From Owenia fusiformis (taxonomy: Eukaryota; Annelida; Polychaeta; Sabellida; Oweniidae): 64,000 nucleotides of DNA. A program made the position numbers and the translations under genes. Of the stretch, positions 11,116 to 24,100 are shown piece after piece. The notes under the pieces were generated by a model. It searched no databases. It was given only the letters and a program-made list of their open reading frames with translations, and was not told the DNA's origin. Within the stretch, counting starts at the first letter, position 1. Each line of letters starts with the position of its first letter. Location of the stretch: NCBI GenBank assembly GCA_903813345.2, contig CAIIXF020000001.1, positions 47,139,885 through 47,203,884 on the forward strand. Direction: 5' to 3'.

Positions 11116-13430
11116 TTAATATCTGTTATTTCTAGCACCAGGAATTACAGCATTTGTGTGTAGGGGCCAGTCTGGATTCCCCCCTGAGGAGTAGATGCCC
11201 CTGAAGTAGTGAATGCATGGAATAGCTTGTGAGACCCCCAAAAGAGGGCTCTCTAGTTCATCAAACACAGCAAGCATGTTGGCCTCTGTCTTATCACCCC
11301 AGTTACAAGGAGATGGGAAGAAGCTTGTCGTGCATGCAGATACCTGAATAAAAATACAAACAAGTGATTGTAAATTATTTTGCTTCTATTACTGAACTTC
11401 TACTTATTTGGCGGATTTGCTGTTTTGAACATTTGGTGGCTACTTAATTTGGAGGACTTGCAATATTACAATGACCTTATGGTACTAATTTACATGGTAC
11501 TAAAATTAAAACGGAATAAAAAAAGGAATAAAAAAGGAATATGTGTTTTAGATTGTAAACCTTTAATTTGAACTCTTTTTCCAAGTTAGTAAAGCTGTAC
11601 TGTACTTACAATATATTTTCAATTATCACAATTATGTACCAAAAATCTATTTGTTACCTTATTTGTATAAACAGTCAGGTAGAAGGGTTTGCCATGTTGG
11701 AGTGCATATTCATAGTCCGCTATCTCTGCACGATTTGCTATCTCAGTTGATGTGACAAATGCCACCTATTAAATGTAACAAACATAATGTCATAATAACA
11801 ACATTTAAATTAAAGAATTATTGCATCAAAAATCTAGTTATATTGAATTGATACTCAGTAACACACATATATCAGTGTATTGTATTGTATTGTATATTGT
11901 TTACCACCAATGAAGGTGAGCAATACCTCTTGGGTATATCCCGTATATATACGGTCGTAATTAACGTAGTTAGCCTGGAAGATAGACCCAGAAACCCCTC
12001 CTCAAAGGAGCCCTGTGTTCTTTTATGTGCACCCATACATAGACATACAAGTACACACCACAGTCTTTTGTACGAGCTGTGGACCACTCAGTCAAACACC
12101 CTGAAGTACTTTACGCAAACAAGCAAATTAAGTATTGCCTGAACCGGGGATCGAATCCGGGACCTATTGCGTAAGAGGTACCTGTGCTACCGCTGAGCTA
12201 TACGGGTGTACATGTATCACAATCAATACTTGACAACTTGAAGATTGTTTCTATGAGTGTAAAGGTCTTCTATAGGTTATATACAGGAAAAATGTGGGGC
12301 ACTATCTGTATAATTAATTTGACCAAAAACTAATGAAAATTGTATGTTTGAAAGATACTTTTGTTTAGTACCATAATAAATGGTACTAAAAGTACCATTT
12401 TAAATGGTCCAGTCTCAAAACTAACCTGTGCATCAACACTATCAAAGATATCAATCATATGACGTGTAACCTTCTGAAAAATTCCATTCCACAGGACTGA
12501 GTTATCTTGTGTTGTATCATCACAATTCCGACCCCAATGCCATCCAATAGAGTAGTGAACCTTCAGGATGCCAGATTGCTGGAGTTTTGCCGCCTCAGCG
12601 ATCTCATTTAAACGTGACAGATAAACAACTGTTTCTTCATCCTCACATTTGATGCTTGCGAAGGCCTCATTGTTTACTGCTACACCATCAAACTTTTCAG
12701 ACTGGTCTGTGATTTAATAAAAAGCATGGCTGGTTGATATAAATATGTACAGAATAAGAATAGAAATGAATTTTGAGGAAATATGAATACAGGCAAATAA
12801 AATTAAAGATTCTGGGACCTTTTACATGATTTCTTCTTCTGAGGGTATTTTCATACGATACGTTTCTTTATTAGGATTTAATGGCTTGGCAGGTAATGTC
12901 ATATCCAAAACAATATATTTACTAGAAGATTTAAAACAAACTGAATAGTTTATTATCAAGGTTCACTTACTTTGTGCACAGTTGTCATTGTACCAGACTA
13001 CATATGGTACAAAGTGTCTCTCAGATACATCAATGTTACTTGCAGAGAACAGTGCATATATCTCTAGGCCCTGTACATTAGTGTGACCTTGCTGAAGTAC
13101 ATCTCTAACAGCCTGAAGAGCAGTGTCCCCACAATTACCCTCAATATAAGCTCTCTCAAGGATATCCTTAAATCCTGACATATAGATGGAGCTGACTTCC
13201 CGCCCTGATCTGTTACAGGTGTCCCAAAGCCATTGTTTTCGGGTGGGTGTGTCCCAACTATGTGTAAAACAAGAACTTGTGTCTTTATCCCACCTCAGAA
13301 ATTCCTCCTCATCGCATCCAGAGATTGTGACATCAAAGGATGTTGTCCAAACATACATGGAGTACTGCTTTCTCTGTGCAGATGCTGAATGTAAAATCAC
13401 AAAGGATAGAAATAACTTAAGTGCTGCCAT
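11116..13430 (-). CDS. Secreted protein of unnamed family, possible TIM-barrel hydrolase-like fold
   Basis: Complete four-exon gene. Exons in coding order: 13430-12971, 12706-12426, 11765-11658, 11343-11116; phases agree and give 358 residues. I chose the ATG at 13430, not the in-frame one at 13487, because it is followed directly by a signal peptide (MAALKLFLSFVILHSASAQ). Motifs in order: VVWYNDNC at the exon 1 end, FDGVAVNNEAF, VHYSIGWHWG, VAFVTSTEIANRAEIADYEY, then a tryptophan- and cysteine-containing end. The alternating hydrophobic strands each ending in polar or aromatic residues (VAVNNEAF, VHYSIGWHWG, VAFVTST) resemble beta strands of a TIM barrel, as in glycoside hydrolases; that is inference. 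Several cysteines suggest disulfides in an extracellular or lysosomal protein. I cannot name the family. A SINE sits in intron 2. Confidence 0.85.
11871..12208 (-). mobile_element. tRNA-derived SINE, copy 1
   Basis: Lies in intron 2 of the secreted-protein gene. Read on the minus strand it begins with a tRNA-like head: A box TAGCTCAGCGG and a B box region GATTCGATCCC, then a body containing GGGTGTTTGACTGAGTGGT, CTGTGGTGTGTA and GCACATAAAAGAACACAGGG, and an AATAC-repeat tail. The same head and body occur in the same order at 24049-24360. The head lacks a convincing anticodon stem, so it is not a working tRNA gene. Confidence 0.85.
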
Positions 13431-13734
13431 TGCTATTGTGGGCACAAAGTGTACATGTATAATATCGTAATTAAATATAGGTTGCATCTGTGTATTCCCA
13501 CAAGCAGTCCATGGCTGGCTATTAATTTTTAACTTTCTTTTGATGTTAACTTAATCTAGTATCACGCTACTATATATATATACTGCACAATATCACGCAC
13601 CACACCAACCATTCTTTCGACTATGGATCTGTTGTGGCATATGATAACTGTATGTATATAATACTGTAATATAGGGGTTGTCACACTGAATCAACATTTA
13701 ATATAATTGTTAAATGAGTAGGCAAGGCCCAGGT

Positions 13735-14100
13735 GGAACAATTTTTAGAGGTATCAAAGGTGTTCCACTTCAACAAGTTTTACTGTAATCTGAACCTACT
13801 ATAAAAAAAGATTCATCTTTAGTTTCATTTATGTTAAGATTGATGCCATTTATTCCTGCAATATCATCTAAATGTGAATTATTGAAGTTTATGGGTCTTT
13901 ATTTGTTGAAAGGTAAATGTGCAAATTTATGTTCAGCTTAAGGTAAAGAAAAAACATACAGTAAAACCTGTGTACAGCGAACACATAGGGAACCACAAAA
14001 AGTGTTCACAGTAGATAGGTGTTCGAATAGAGGCAATTTCAGGGGAGTATGTGATGAGAAGGGGTGTTTACTAGAGAAATGTGTTCACCAGAGAAAGTTA
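13735..14100. repeat. Dispersed repeat, inverted pair of CAGTAAAAC..GTGTTC type
   Basis: Two facing pieces of one repeat family: 13735-13790 ends GTTTTACTGTAA (read inverted: ACAGTAAAAC), and 13957-14095 starts ACAGTAAAACCTGTGTACAG and holds several GTGTTC and GAACAC motifs. Together they look like ends of a small inverted-repeat element or two opposed copies. Related copies are near 10268 and 22003. Confidence 0.5.
13898..13903 (-). promoter_or_regulatory. Candidate poly(A) signal of the ERICH1-like gene
   Basis: AATAAA on the minus strand, about 260 nt past the proposed stop at 14164. Plausible only by position. Confidence 0.25.
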
Positions 14101-14163
14101 CTGAAATACTGACCTTTTAACTGTGCTTTGGCCATTGTGGCATATTGTTTCATACAACTGTGT

Positions 14164-17100
14164 TTATGGCACAGGTGGCATACTGACTACATCGCGTAAT
14201 CTGTCTTTATGTCTTTTCTTCTTTAATTTTCTTTTCTGATTCTTTGTCAATTGTTTTTGTTCAAACTCAGAATTAACATGAACTATAACTGTTGACTCAG
14301 ATTTGGTTTGTGTGGAGCATTTGGGATATCCTTGATCAGCATCATTTACATTTTCAACTGAGTCAGTATTGTTTACATTTGGTTTATTAATCAAATCTTC
14401 TTTATCAGGAATGTGTTTTGCTGATTCATATTTGTGTTCCTCAGAGTTAATTTTGTTATTTTTACGTTTCTTTTTATGTCTTTTTCTCTTAGGAGCTGTA
14501 AATGTTCCTGAAATGATACAAAACATTGTACAATACAAGATTTGAAAAAATCACCCATTGCTTACATTCACATTTGCAATTTGAATTCTTGTTTAATGAA
14601 ATTTAAAATATATTGTTAAAACTATAGAATATACGTAAACATGTATGCAGGTGTTGAGCTAGAAAGAAGCTGGTCAAAATAGCCTTATGAACCAGTTGCC
14701 ATGTTATTTTCCCAGTGAAAATTTCAACTGGCCTATTTGAAAAGAACCATGGCAATTACCAATTTAGACTGGGCCTTAGCTCAAACCCTGCATGATGTAC
14801 ATAACATATACATGAAAAACATATAATTAACCTTCATCACTTGATTCACTTTGTGTTGTTACATCAGGCACAATGTAGCCATCTGGTTTATCACTTGCAC
14901 CATAACATTTATCATCTACTCCTGCAGGATTTGCATCTGTTCTGTATTCTGTTGTTTGGATGTTAGCTGTTATTGTCTCTTTTGGTTCTTCTGGATGATG
15001 CTCATCATCTTCAGCAGTTGGATATAGCCTTTTCAACAGGTTTCGTTTTAATACTGCAAGTATTTCAAGGACATTGAGACTGCAGTAGTGAAAAATCATA
15101 CATTGACATTCCCTTAATCGATTGACATAATTTAATCAGTCAATATATGCCAAAAATACCAATATAAAGATGTCAATAACGAGATGTCACTGCTTTATTG
15201 AAGAGTTATTTGTTACAAACTACAAGACAGTATGACTCATGAGTCAAATTAGGAAGTGTGACAATCGAACCCAAAAAAGCAATCCTACATGTATATGTAC
15301 GAGTACAAATGAAAAATATATCATATCCAATCCTGGTAAAGATCTAGATTAGGCATGTAAGCATGGACTTTCAATAGAATGCCCATGATATTAGGAATAC
15401 CCTGCGTGCAGAGTCTAGTTTAACTACACTCTGCCTAGTAGAGACCATATTACAGTTTAGTAGCCCCCCCATAACGGGTACCGGTGACAGTTTGGGTAAT
15501 AAATCACTTCTGACCTACGCACCGTCCACCAATCAGCGAGCTTGAAGAAACATACGCCAAGTGTGTTCTAATTAAATATGCGCATGTCATTGGTCAAGCC
15601 CGGACAATTTGAATCATGGGAGTGGCGTACTTCCCTTACTAAAAATAACCAAACAAAGTAAAAACCGAACCTCGCGCAGATTGCACCGCCTCAGGAGGTT
15701 TCGAAATAAACTTTGACTCAGTCATTCAAGTCTGCGTTTTGATTATTGTTTTTAGCCTTGATTGCCTCACAATCCAGTTAAATCGCACTATAACCTGGTG
15801 GTTTAGATGGTATTATCAATGATGTAAAAATTGAAAAAAGTAGAGTCTACAAAAAATCACAGAAAGTCAAATGCTTCTGTTTACTTCACAGGGGCTTGTC
15901 TCGAGGCGTCGGGCAAGCCCTCCGATGAATCTACTGCTTATAATAGTATTAAGGGTGGTCGGTTTTGATGCTACCTGAAATTTGTAGAAAATGATTGTTA
16001 GATATATCAAGTAAAAATATATGGAATCCTTTCAATAATCGACATGCTGATTCAAACAACACTAAAGAGTAAACTTACCTAAAATGGTAGCAATCCATCC
16101 ACTTGTTGCTGAGAAATCTGAATAATTTGTTAAGAAGTGATTACACTGCAAGTACCGAATTTTTTTGCAGCCAAATTATTACCTCCAGAGTCGATTTCTT
16201 CCCCAAGACACGTCCACTGTTAAAAATTGGTAGTTCCTAGAGTTCTTTGTTTCCTTAAGTTCATTCCCGTATGTTATTTTTAACGAAGGACAGCCTATAA
16301 CGACTGCTATACGCAAAAAGATGCATGAAATTAAGTTTCGAAACTGAAAGTTGAAAAATGGCGACTTTCCCGTGTTCTATGCGCATGCGCAGCGCATGCG
16401 CAAAAATGAAAGTACTTCATTCCCACAATTCAGAAGGATTCGAATTACTTTTCGGCGGTTGGATCGGTACCAAATGAAAGATTATTGCCAAGGAACGGAA
16501 AACATATTTCGAAAATGAGAGTAATTTGTTTTATCACTAAAGGAAAATATTCCCGCAATATTAGGTGCATCATGGGAATGGACTGGTGTGAAATAATGAA
16601 CGCAAGTGACATCTATCTAGAAAAATATGTGGTCATTGCGCATGCGTTCATATAATATGAACTAATCAAATTGCTGGATTGAACGCAACTGCGCATGGAA
16701 CACATTTTCAGTTTCGAAACATAATTTCATGCATCTATTTTGCGTATAGCAGTCGTTATAGGCTGTCCTTCGTTAAAAATAATATACGGAAATGAACCTA
16801 AGTAAACAAAGAACTCTAGGGACTACCGATTTTTAACAGTGGACGTGTCTTGAGGAAGAAATCGACTCTGGAGCTAACAATTTGAGGGTGAAAATTGTCG
16901 TGTTTTGCATTTTCAATTAAATTTAATCACTTCCTTACATGTTCTTCACACATCTCAGCAACTAGTGGATGGATTGCTACCATTTTAGGTAAGTTTACTC
17001 TATAGTGTTGTTTGAATCAGCATGTCGATTATTGAAAGGATTCCATATATTTTTACTTGATATATCTAACAATCATTTTCTACAAATTTCAGGTAGCATC

Positions 17101-17363
17101 AAAACCGACCACCCTTAATACTATTATAAGCAGTAGATTCATCGGAGGGCTTGCCCGACGCCTCGAGACAAGCCCCTGTGGTTTACTTACTCAAATTTCT
17201 GTCCATTACATTAAAACCCCCTTCCTTTGAATACACCTGGGTACGCTCTAGAATAACAAGACTCCCAAACAAAGACTTGTTCGCTGAAACAGTGGTTAAC
17301 AGCAAAGTAAATGTCCAAAAAGTATCGGAGCAACAGTTTACAACTCTACTTCTTTTCCGCCAT
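14164..17363 (-). CDS. ERICH1-like lysine-rich protein
   Basis: Proposed exons in coding order: 17363-17350 (only ATGGCGGAAAAGAA), 15079-14832, 14507-14164; phases agree and give 201 residues. The N-terminus has LLKRLYPTAED and, about 50 residues on, DKPDGYIVPD, matching the VLQRLFP and PPEGYVP elements of vertebrate ERICH1 (glutamate-rich 1). Exon 3 carries two basic patches, KRKRHKKKRK and KNQKRKLKKKRHKDRLRD, like the lysine-rich middle of ERICH1; they suggest nuclear or nucleolar location, an inference. Vertebrate ERICH1 is about 440 residues and has a conserved C-terminal helical domain that I could not find. The frame may instead splice out at GTATGC near 14180 into unseen exons. Exon 1 is inferred from phase, ATG context and a GT donor, so it is the weakest part. 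A 1.3-kb transposon fills much of intron 1. Confidence 0.6.
15887..17180. mobile_element. 1.3-kb long-inverted-repeat DNA transposon (non-autonomous)
   Basis: 1294 bp with ends CACAGGGGCTTGTCTCGAGG and its exact reverse complement, flanked by a perfect 8-bp duplication GTTTACTT (15879-15886, 17181-17188). The two arms stay highly similar for about 490 bp each, leaving a central loop of roughly 300 bp (about 16390-16690). There is no transposase. An 8-bp duplication fits hAT or P-type elements; the CACAG start departs from the usual hAT consensus, so the superfamily is open. The arms contain runs such as GCGCATGCGCAGCGCATGCG at 16381. It lies in intron 1 of the ERICH1-like gene. Confidence 0.9.
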
Positions 17364-20300
17364 TTTGAACGCAAAAAGTCACGTGATAAGTGAGGACGAC
17401 ATCTATAGATATTCATAGGATTAATTTGGTATAAACACAGATGAAGATGCTAACAACTGTAAATAGATTAGTACTGGTCTGTGCTGACCACTCTGATATT
17501 CAACATATTAATCATGTTTTTGTCTATTTGGCAGCTGGTAACACACTTTAATATAATGAAACTCAAATTTTATACAAACTAATCCTGAGATGTTAGTCTC
17601 AAGATTACATGTATAATCTTAGAAAACATTTCATAGCTGGAGATGTTCTTCATCTGAGAGAAAAGTAGTGGTTGCATAGGCTAGCTAGTCACTGCATATT
17701 TACACGTCAGGCACATGTGATATCATCAATCCTATAATTCAGGATCTCCAGTCAGTATCATCAAACCTATACCACAAAATATCTGTAGGATAAGTTACTT
17801 AGCCCACTGATGGATCTGGGGGGGGGGGGGGGTTAGTTCAACTATAGTTTGATTTGAAGGGAGGCAGTTGGTTAAACTCAATATTGTTGTCCCGGAAGTT
17901 TCAACGCAGACTCAACACTAGATGATTTGTAAGCGTCTTACTAAATGTTCATTTTAAAGGCCTTTAAATAAGATCAACTCCTACCATAAGATAAGAGCAG
18001 GAAACTGGCTGTAAAATTTCAAAGAAGGCTTAATATTTTGCATGGGATTTTCAAATAATGAGATACAAAGTACCTGACTGTAATATATTGCAAAGTTTGA
18101 TGTAATCTAAAAATAAATACCGTTTCTTCACAATATCTCAGTACTTTGCAAACCACTTATTCAGGATAATGCAAAATCAGTTTTTTTTGCGGTTATATTT
18201 CTGCAAGAGACTAGTTTTGGTCTCACAATTCAATAAAGAACGATACAAAATTCAAGAATCTAAGCTTATAATAAATATGTTTATTTCTTATTTGACAAAG
18301 CTAATTTTGACAAATTCAGTGTTCATATCTTACATTCTTTTAAATACATTATTCATACATTTTCACACAGTCGGTCACACCACATGCTATTATATTCATT
18401 TGCATTTTATAAATATTTAATAATAACTCTAAAAAGAATTCAATTCAAGACTAGAAATTATAGATGAATGGTTCTACAAACGTACCTGGAAATAAGGTTC
18501 AATGACCCCAATTACTTATTCCATTGAGATATCCTGGTACAAAATAATTTATCAATGAAAGAACAATGTACTGAATAACAGCACTGAAAAATTTAATTCA
18601 TTTGGCTATTAATATGATTTAAATCCTACATTTCACATATTAAAAGAGTGCTGTTCTTCAGGAGCTTTTACTTACAGTCAGAGTTAGCCTGACATATCGA
18701 AACAATATTAATCAATTGGTCTCTATTACGATCAACATTGTAAGAAAGATTATTTTGCTCTTTGAATAAACCTCAGTATTTTGTATATACACTGGGGAAG
18801 ATTCAAGGCAACTCCAACCATCAAAAGGGATGGCTATCATGGTGGTAGATATGATCTAAAATTTTGAGAGGCAAAAATTAAATAGGCGAGGCAAATTAAG
18901 CTTAAGGCGAGGCAAATTAAGCTAAGGAGGTCAAATCGCTATGACGAAAATAAAGAATTCTCTTTCAGTTTAGCAGTTGCCTCCCCTGCCTCAAATGCCT
19001 GGCTATATATGGTTATAATCCTTTGGCAATGCTGATAATCATGAAGCAGAAAACCAATATAGAAGTTCACCCGGTGAAGGAAAACAAAAGGAACATGACA
19101 ACTTTTCAGAAGAAAGATATTCTAAATGTAAATTTTGAAATATCCTCCATCTCTCTACAAATGTGATTTTCGACTAACACATCAGTCACAATATTTCTGT
19201 TCATTTCACAGGGTGAATTGTGTAACATAGTTTGTATCATCATAGTACTATTAAGTTATAAATGAAAGAGCAAGAAGCTAACAGATTCACAAAAGACTAC
19301 CTACCATTCACTCAAGTCATATTATAGTACACAAAACAACATACACATATATCAATGAAGTGGATGCCAGCCTATTTTCAAAATCTCCAACCGTAACTGC
19401 CTACTGATAGATAGGCCCTTGAAAATAATCACAAATAATTGCTGCTTAAAACAACAATTTTAAACAGGCCAACAGCATAAATAATACAATACATTTAAGT
19501 ATCAATTTTGATGCAGCTTAAAGCAGTATTAATAATTAATAATTTACATCTACAAGTGCATTACCAAATGAATCAGTCAGGTGACAAAAACCTGTTTTAA
19601 ATTGATTTTCTAGAAAATTCTGCAATAAATCTTTTCCTTTTAATAAAGGTTATACATTTTGAAGATTATACAATAAATGAGACAAGAAAAAAGCTGCAAC
19701 CTGCGAGTGTGACAATGTCCCACATCTTTCAGTACAAATTGCACATCTTTTACAAAATAGTGCAATTTGCCACATCTTTTACACTACCTTAGAAAAAAGT
19801 CAATTTTCTCTGGTGTCAGAAATATTGAATAAGTCTCTTTGAATAAGTCTCTTTTAGCAATGTCTACACTTTTTATACAACAAAGTCTTCCTTTAAATAA
19901 TAAGTATAAACATGGGCTCTACCACCGATGAAATGGAGTTATATGGAATAACCATAAAAGTCATTTGAAAATTCAAATAAGCCAAGTTGGACTGATAAAA
20001 AGCCCACCTGGAGTCTTCAATAAAAATTAAGCCACCTCTGTACAAATAGGTGATTTTGACTAATCAAATCAATTCAAAATGTCATGTTAATTTGTCATAC
20101 ACTGCACCACAAGAATGTTCTAAATGATTGCAAAAATACTACATGGTGTGTACAATAATATGTGCATAATATATTTTTTTTACAAAAATGAATGACAAAA
20201 TTGTACAACCCAAACTCTAAAAATTAAGTCTTGAAAATTGATTTTTAAATAAATTCAGTCTTATTTATCTATCGAAATAGTTGAATTAAGTTAGGTTGAA

Positions 20301-21107
20301 TAAGAATAATTTAAATAAAAATCATTCATTAAGTAAACACAAGGTGAAATATATACAGGAAAACTTTTCGCCATGAACACCTTTTTGAAGCTACTTGGAG
20401 AAAAAAAAAGAAAAATGTTCAAAATGAATTCATCACTTGTATTCTCCAAGACACCTTGTTTTTATCAATGAAAATCAGTCAACAATCAACTCCCCCTCTC
20501 ATTCCTCCTATGTAGTACAAGTAGGAAGATAGAGGGATCAGCATTTTAAAGTCCTCTCTGAGATGGTCACTATTACAAACTTCACTGTTTATGTTCACAT
20601 TGATGCCTCCACTTCAAATGTCATCATTTCTATCATATCATATGATAACAATATAAGACAGAGACTTCATATACATTTGATAGCGTATAGTCGCTGTCTT
20701 TGTCCAGCAAAGATATTGTGTGCCTTATAATCGCAGTCTCTGCATAGTAGCACATCATAAAATAAAGCGATTTCTAGTTCATACGTTAATCAAATTTTAC
20801 TGCTTGTAGATTACTACCTAATGTATTCTTGTATTAATCTCACCCGCAGGCACGGTTTTCTCATTGTTTTTTTCTTTCTAGCTTCCAGTTATGTGTTCAT
20901 CCATCGAGTTAATTATTGGACTACTCCACTGTATTGTACTGTAAGCAGTACATTATCTACCAATCTACTGCACCTGGGTATTATATTATTGCCATGCACG
21001 CCTTATTCTTCGACAGTTCGCGCCTCTCTTCATCAACTGTACATAAATACTATTTACACTCTACATGTACACGAGTGGTCTGTATTTGACACTATATACA
21101 ATAGATA
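17364..21107. other. Intergenic region and probable RNF11 3' UTR
   Basis: Contains the upstream flank of the ERICH1-like gene on the left and presumably the RNF11 3' UTR on the right. A run of 13 G lies near 17820, and a short tandem duplication (GGCGAGGCAAATTAAGCT) is at 18886-18926. I see no further coding exon. Confidence 0.5.
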
Positions 21108-24100
21108 TCAGTTAGAACTGGAGTTGGTTTCATATGTGGTTAAAAGGGCTGCATCGACAGGCTCTAAACATGATGGACACGTGAAAGATCTCATAAGCCA
21201 ATCATCTATGCAGTCTTTGTGGTATGTATGCATACATGGCAAAAACCTCACCGAATCTCCTATTGCAAACTCACCCATACATATCACACATCTGAAAGGA
21301 AAAATAGTTATAATTTAACAGACAGTTATGTTGTGACTAAACTATACAATCTTTCAATTAATCTCAAAAACAATTTATGGGACATTTTTCATATCTTTTG
21401 AGCCCAGAATTTGATGAATTTGAGCCTCATTCTATTGATTTGATAACCTTTAAAGTACATGTACATGCATGTGACATTCAAGTCAAACAAATACAGCAAA
21501 CAACCATTTTCAAATGAATAATAGATTTTACATCCTGGTTGAATATTGTGTGATATAAATGATATTTCAGTATTTGTGATAAATGTTCACTGCCTTGATG
21601 AGGATTTTTGTAATGGCAGATCTAACCAATCTTATTTTTAAGTGTTAAGTATCAGGAATTAATGAAGAGAATAAGGGGGTGGGGGATTAGTCTGATGATC
21701 AAAATACAACTCTTTCACCACCTATAACATTTATATCCCTATCTTTTTAAAGAAACTTTATACTCATTCCCTGCCATGCTTTACCCAAATAATCTGAAAG
21801 GTTCCAAATTATCTCATAGATATTCATGATTGTAATCTTTATTCATATTCATTTTTCATTAATTAATTAATGGATGAATCATACCTAAACTTGAGTTTTT
21901 ATATGACAATCGGAACATGTAAGAACCGAAACACCCTATTTATCAAACTCAATGGTCCAGAAGTTAAATGCAATCAGGGGACCATCAGTCAATGAATATC
22001 AATGTACAGTTAAACATGGTCTTAGTGAACACCTCTCTCTAGTGGACACCCTTCCCCCGCACATATTCTACTGACTTCTGTATAAATCACCCAACACTGA
22101 ACGTTTTTTCTTGGCAAAAATTGTTCAATATACACAGGTTCTACTGTACATGTGCTTACAAAGCAGTTACACATTGTGCAGTTACACATTGTGCAGATGA
22201 TTACAAAGCAGTTGTACATATTGTGCCAATGATTACAAAGCAGTTACACATTTATTGAAGATCAGTGATAATGTGCCTATATTTTCACCAGATTGACTGT
22301 TCATGAGAGATGACACTCTATGAATCCTGCCTGTTGTAACCCATTGTCAGTTAAAGCAACTATCAGGCCACTGAACTATCACTAGCATCATTGATTTCTA
22401 CTAAACTTGTGTGCTTCGTGAATTAGAGTAAGATATAGCAAAATAGCATTCAATTTCCTCTTGATGACGTTGTTTGATCATCAAACATCTACCCACTATA
22501 ATCCGATTCAATGATGCCTAATTCTGTATTTAGGTTTATAGCCCTACTGGAGAGGCAATATCTGTTAATGGGGACAATGAGGGTACCATGTGATGTTTAA
22601 ACATTAATCATCATGTTCATTATTTAACTATAAACTGTCAGATTTTGATTCTTACACTTATCATTTTTTAGTAAATTCAAACATACTGCATGATATTTAG
22701 CACTTGTAAGTTGTATGTATATACATGAACATGGACATATTAACTATGAACTTACAGAGTTAGAAAAATACTTTCTCCCTTTAAAACAGTTGTTATGGGG
22801 AATCCCTATGATACCAAATAACACCCATCATGCATCGTTAAATTTCTAGTACTAGTTGAACTATTCTAATTTACAAACGAGGTATTAACATGAAAAATGT
22901 CAACACCTGCCATTTGTTACAGACAACGACTGCCAAATGCCGAACCCCATCCACAATAAAGTTAAAGAATATAATGATATACCTTGCGGTGGTGACATAA
23001 AAAACAATCAAAATCTGATAATATGACATAAGAACAGACTTTCGATTGTAATTCACTTATTGCCATGAAAACTTCATATTGTAATATGCAACCTCTAGGC
23101 ATCTATATTATATAATAAACATGTTACATGAACTTACTCAAAAGAATGAATGATTTATATGGTTTAGATCCTAAATATCAATTGGGAAATTAATTTGAAT
23201 TATTAATTCTACAGTTTCTTAATTGCCTAAAACCATTCCATTGACTTCAGAGAAATATGAGTGTCTATATCGAAGTTCCTCGCATACATCAGTCAGCTTA
23301 CTGAAACCACTATCAATAATAGCAAATTTATGACAGTCAAATTATTAAGCATCAGTCCAATTTAAAATGATATCTGAGCCTTCAAATGTTGTCTCATAAG
23401 GAGCCATAATTCTATTAAAGACATGATTTTATATATGAATGAGTTGCATGATAATTTCAATTTGCAATATTTTCAGATAATTCCTGCATATTATATTGAT
23501 ACCATAGAATGTAGAATATGTGTATTGATCCAAAATATAATTCTATATCTGAGGTGAGTGGGGTATATTATATCCTGGTGTATCTCCCACTCAGCAATCC
23601 CCAGGAATTTTGTTCAGTGGATTTTTATTTAGTTTTGTATTTTATTATAGGATAAATCTGATTATTTAACATATATTGATAACATCAGACTCGAATCACT
23701 AATATAAGAATGGGCGAACATAAACCAGATAAAGGCACTGAAAACCTTGTAAGCATCAAAAAGAGCTTTATTTGATGGGATAACAAATTATACAATGCTA
23801 TTCTACGAAAACAAAAAACCTACAATTTTCATTTTTGTTTTGTGCCTTCAAATAATAAATTTAACTTACTCTCTGACTTTTTTACTGCCATCAAATATTC
23901 CTGTGGGTAAGTGGTTGATGAGCCCTAGTCTTTGTGCTATTTTAATTTGTTCTTCCTCTGTCAGCTGATTAGCTGGCCTACTTACATTAGGCGTGGGGTG
24001 ATACACAGGGACTGTCTCCTATAAAACATGTTAAAATTACTTAAAATCACCCGCTATGGCTCAGTGGCAGAGAGAGTCAAGGTTACCAATATCGCTTGGC

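Larger units (their letters stand above)
21292..23869. other. RNF11 intron 2, repeats only
   Basis: AT-rich intron. It holds a copy of the CAGTAAA..GTGGACAC dispersed repeat near 22003-22130, a degenerate tandem repeat of GATTACAAAGCAGTTACACA units at 22150-22255, and a short TGTCACCAC-family element at 22898-22997. No exon recognised. Confidence 0.55.

Noticed and set aside
12127-12208. Possible tRNA gene (A and B boxes, minus strand)
   Set aside because: The anticodon stem does not pair, and the same head is followed by the same non-tRNA body at 24049; it is a SINE head.
20821-21318. 165-codon frame on the plus strand
   Set aside because: Its right part is antisense to the RNF11 RING exon; the rest has no recognisable motif and is probably within the RNF11 3' UTR.
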